Shown in pieces: positions 52,170-52,216 of a stretch of DNA of 52,216 nucleotides; the stretch's first letter is position 1, and each line of letters opens with the position of its first letter. The notes under the pieces were generated by a model. The model was not told where the DNA came from and ran no database searches. It saw only the letters and a program-made list of their open reading frames with translations. The position numbers and the translations under genes were made by a program. Source of the stretch: Streptomyces sp. CT34 (GTDB taxonomy: Bacteria > Actinomycetota > Actinomycetes > Streptomycetales > Streptomycetaceae); assembly GCF_000805335.1 (NCBI RefSeq), contig NZ_KN708638.1, positions 2,976,905 to 3,029,120 of the forward strand, written 5' to 3'.

Positions 52170-52216
52170 GGGCAGGGTGTCCGGACTGCTTCGCTTTACG
52201 TCCGGACACCCTGCCC
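52170..52216 (+). terminator. Strong terminator at the window edge
   Basis: Perfect 17-bp inverted repeat (GGGCAGGGTGTCCGGAC and complement) with a 13-nt loop; ends at the last base of the window, so any T-run is not visible. Confidence 0.75.

Overview
The window is chromosomal DNA of a Streptomyces or very close relative. Evidence: very high GC with strong third-position GC bias, frequent GTG/TTG starts, a chaplin, an SsgA-like protein, an NsdA-like regulator, and short G/C-rich dispersed repeats typical of the genus. All calls come from reading the sequence; no database search was run.

Layout. 1-7.3 kb: tRNA-His, a divergent NAD(P)-binding oxidoreductase/AraC regulator pair, a secreted GH18 chitinase, a two-component system, a secreted protein and a spermidine-synthase-like protein. 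7.4-13.1 kb: a surface locus with a chaplin divergent from a secreted DUF3344-like protein, two GT4 glycosyltransferases and a polyprenyl-phosphate glycosylphosphotransferase with a substituted catalytic Glu. 13.2-16 kb: small primase-like ORF, NsdA-like TPR regulator, histidine phosphatase. 16.2-22.3 kb: a three-gene module of Cas4/RecB-type nuclease with four Cys, a 547-aa unknown and an SF1 helicase, which together resemble a split Dna2; then degenerate copies of the helicase 3' end, a conserved small gene and a primase/polymerase-like gene. 22.4-27.2 kb: tRNA-Lys, M6-like metalloprotease, PAS-GGDEF-EAL protein, and a flavin-dependent oxidoreductase with a leader that may sequester its ribosome binding site.

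27.4-37.0 kb is a catabolic and transport island. It holds two maleate-isomerase/EutA-family proteins, a D-2-hydroxyacid dehydrogenase, an amidase, a DUF3830 protein, a full EhuABCD-type ABC transporter and an IclR regulator. No ectoine hydrolase is present, so the real substrate is open. The transporter genes are joined through two repeat-derived mini-ORFs with serial ATGA overlaps.

37.1-40.0 kb: two identical tRNA-Lys(CTT) genes, a third copy of the one at 22.4 kb, bracket a small cassette. It contains an apparently frameshifted Cys-ending small protein, an SsgA-like protein, a 412-aa unknown and a 65-aa unknown. 40-42.3 kb: a sortase-like protein without catalytic Cys/His, its small membrane partner and a NagD-like phosphatase. 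42.5-49.4 kb: a 2-aminoethylphosphonate-type uptake and degradation operon (binding protein, two permeases, a frameshift-split ATPase, phosphonatase-like hydrolase, FAD oxidase, GntR regulator). 49.5-52.2 kb: a MITE-like inverted repeat, and a ROK regulator divergent from a Gfo/Idh/MocA oxidoreductase across a palindromic operator.
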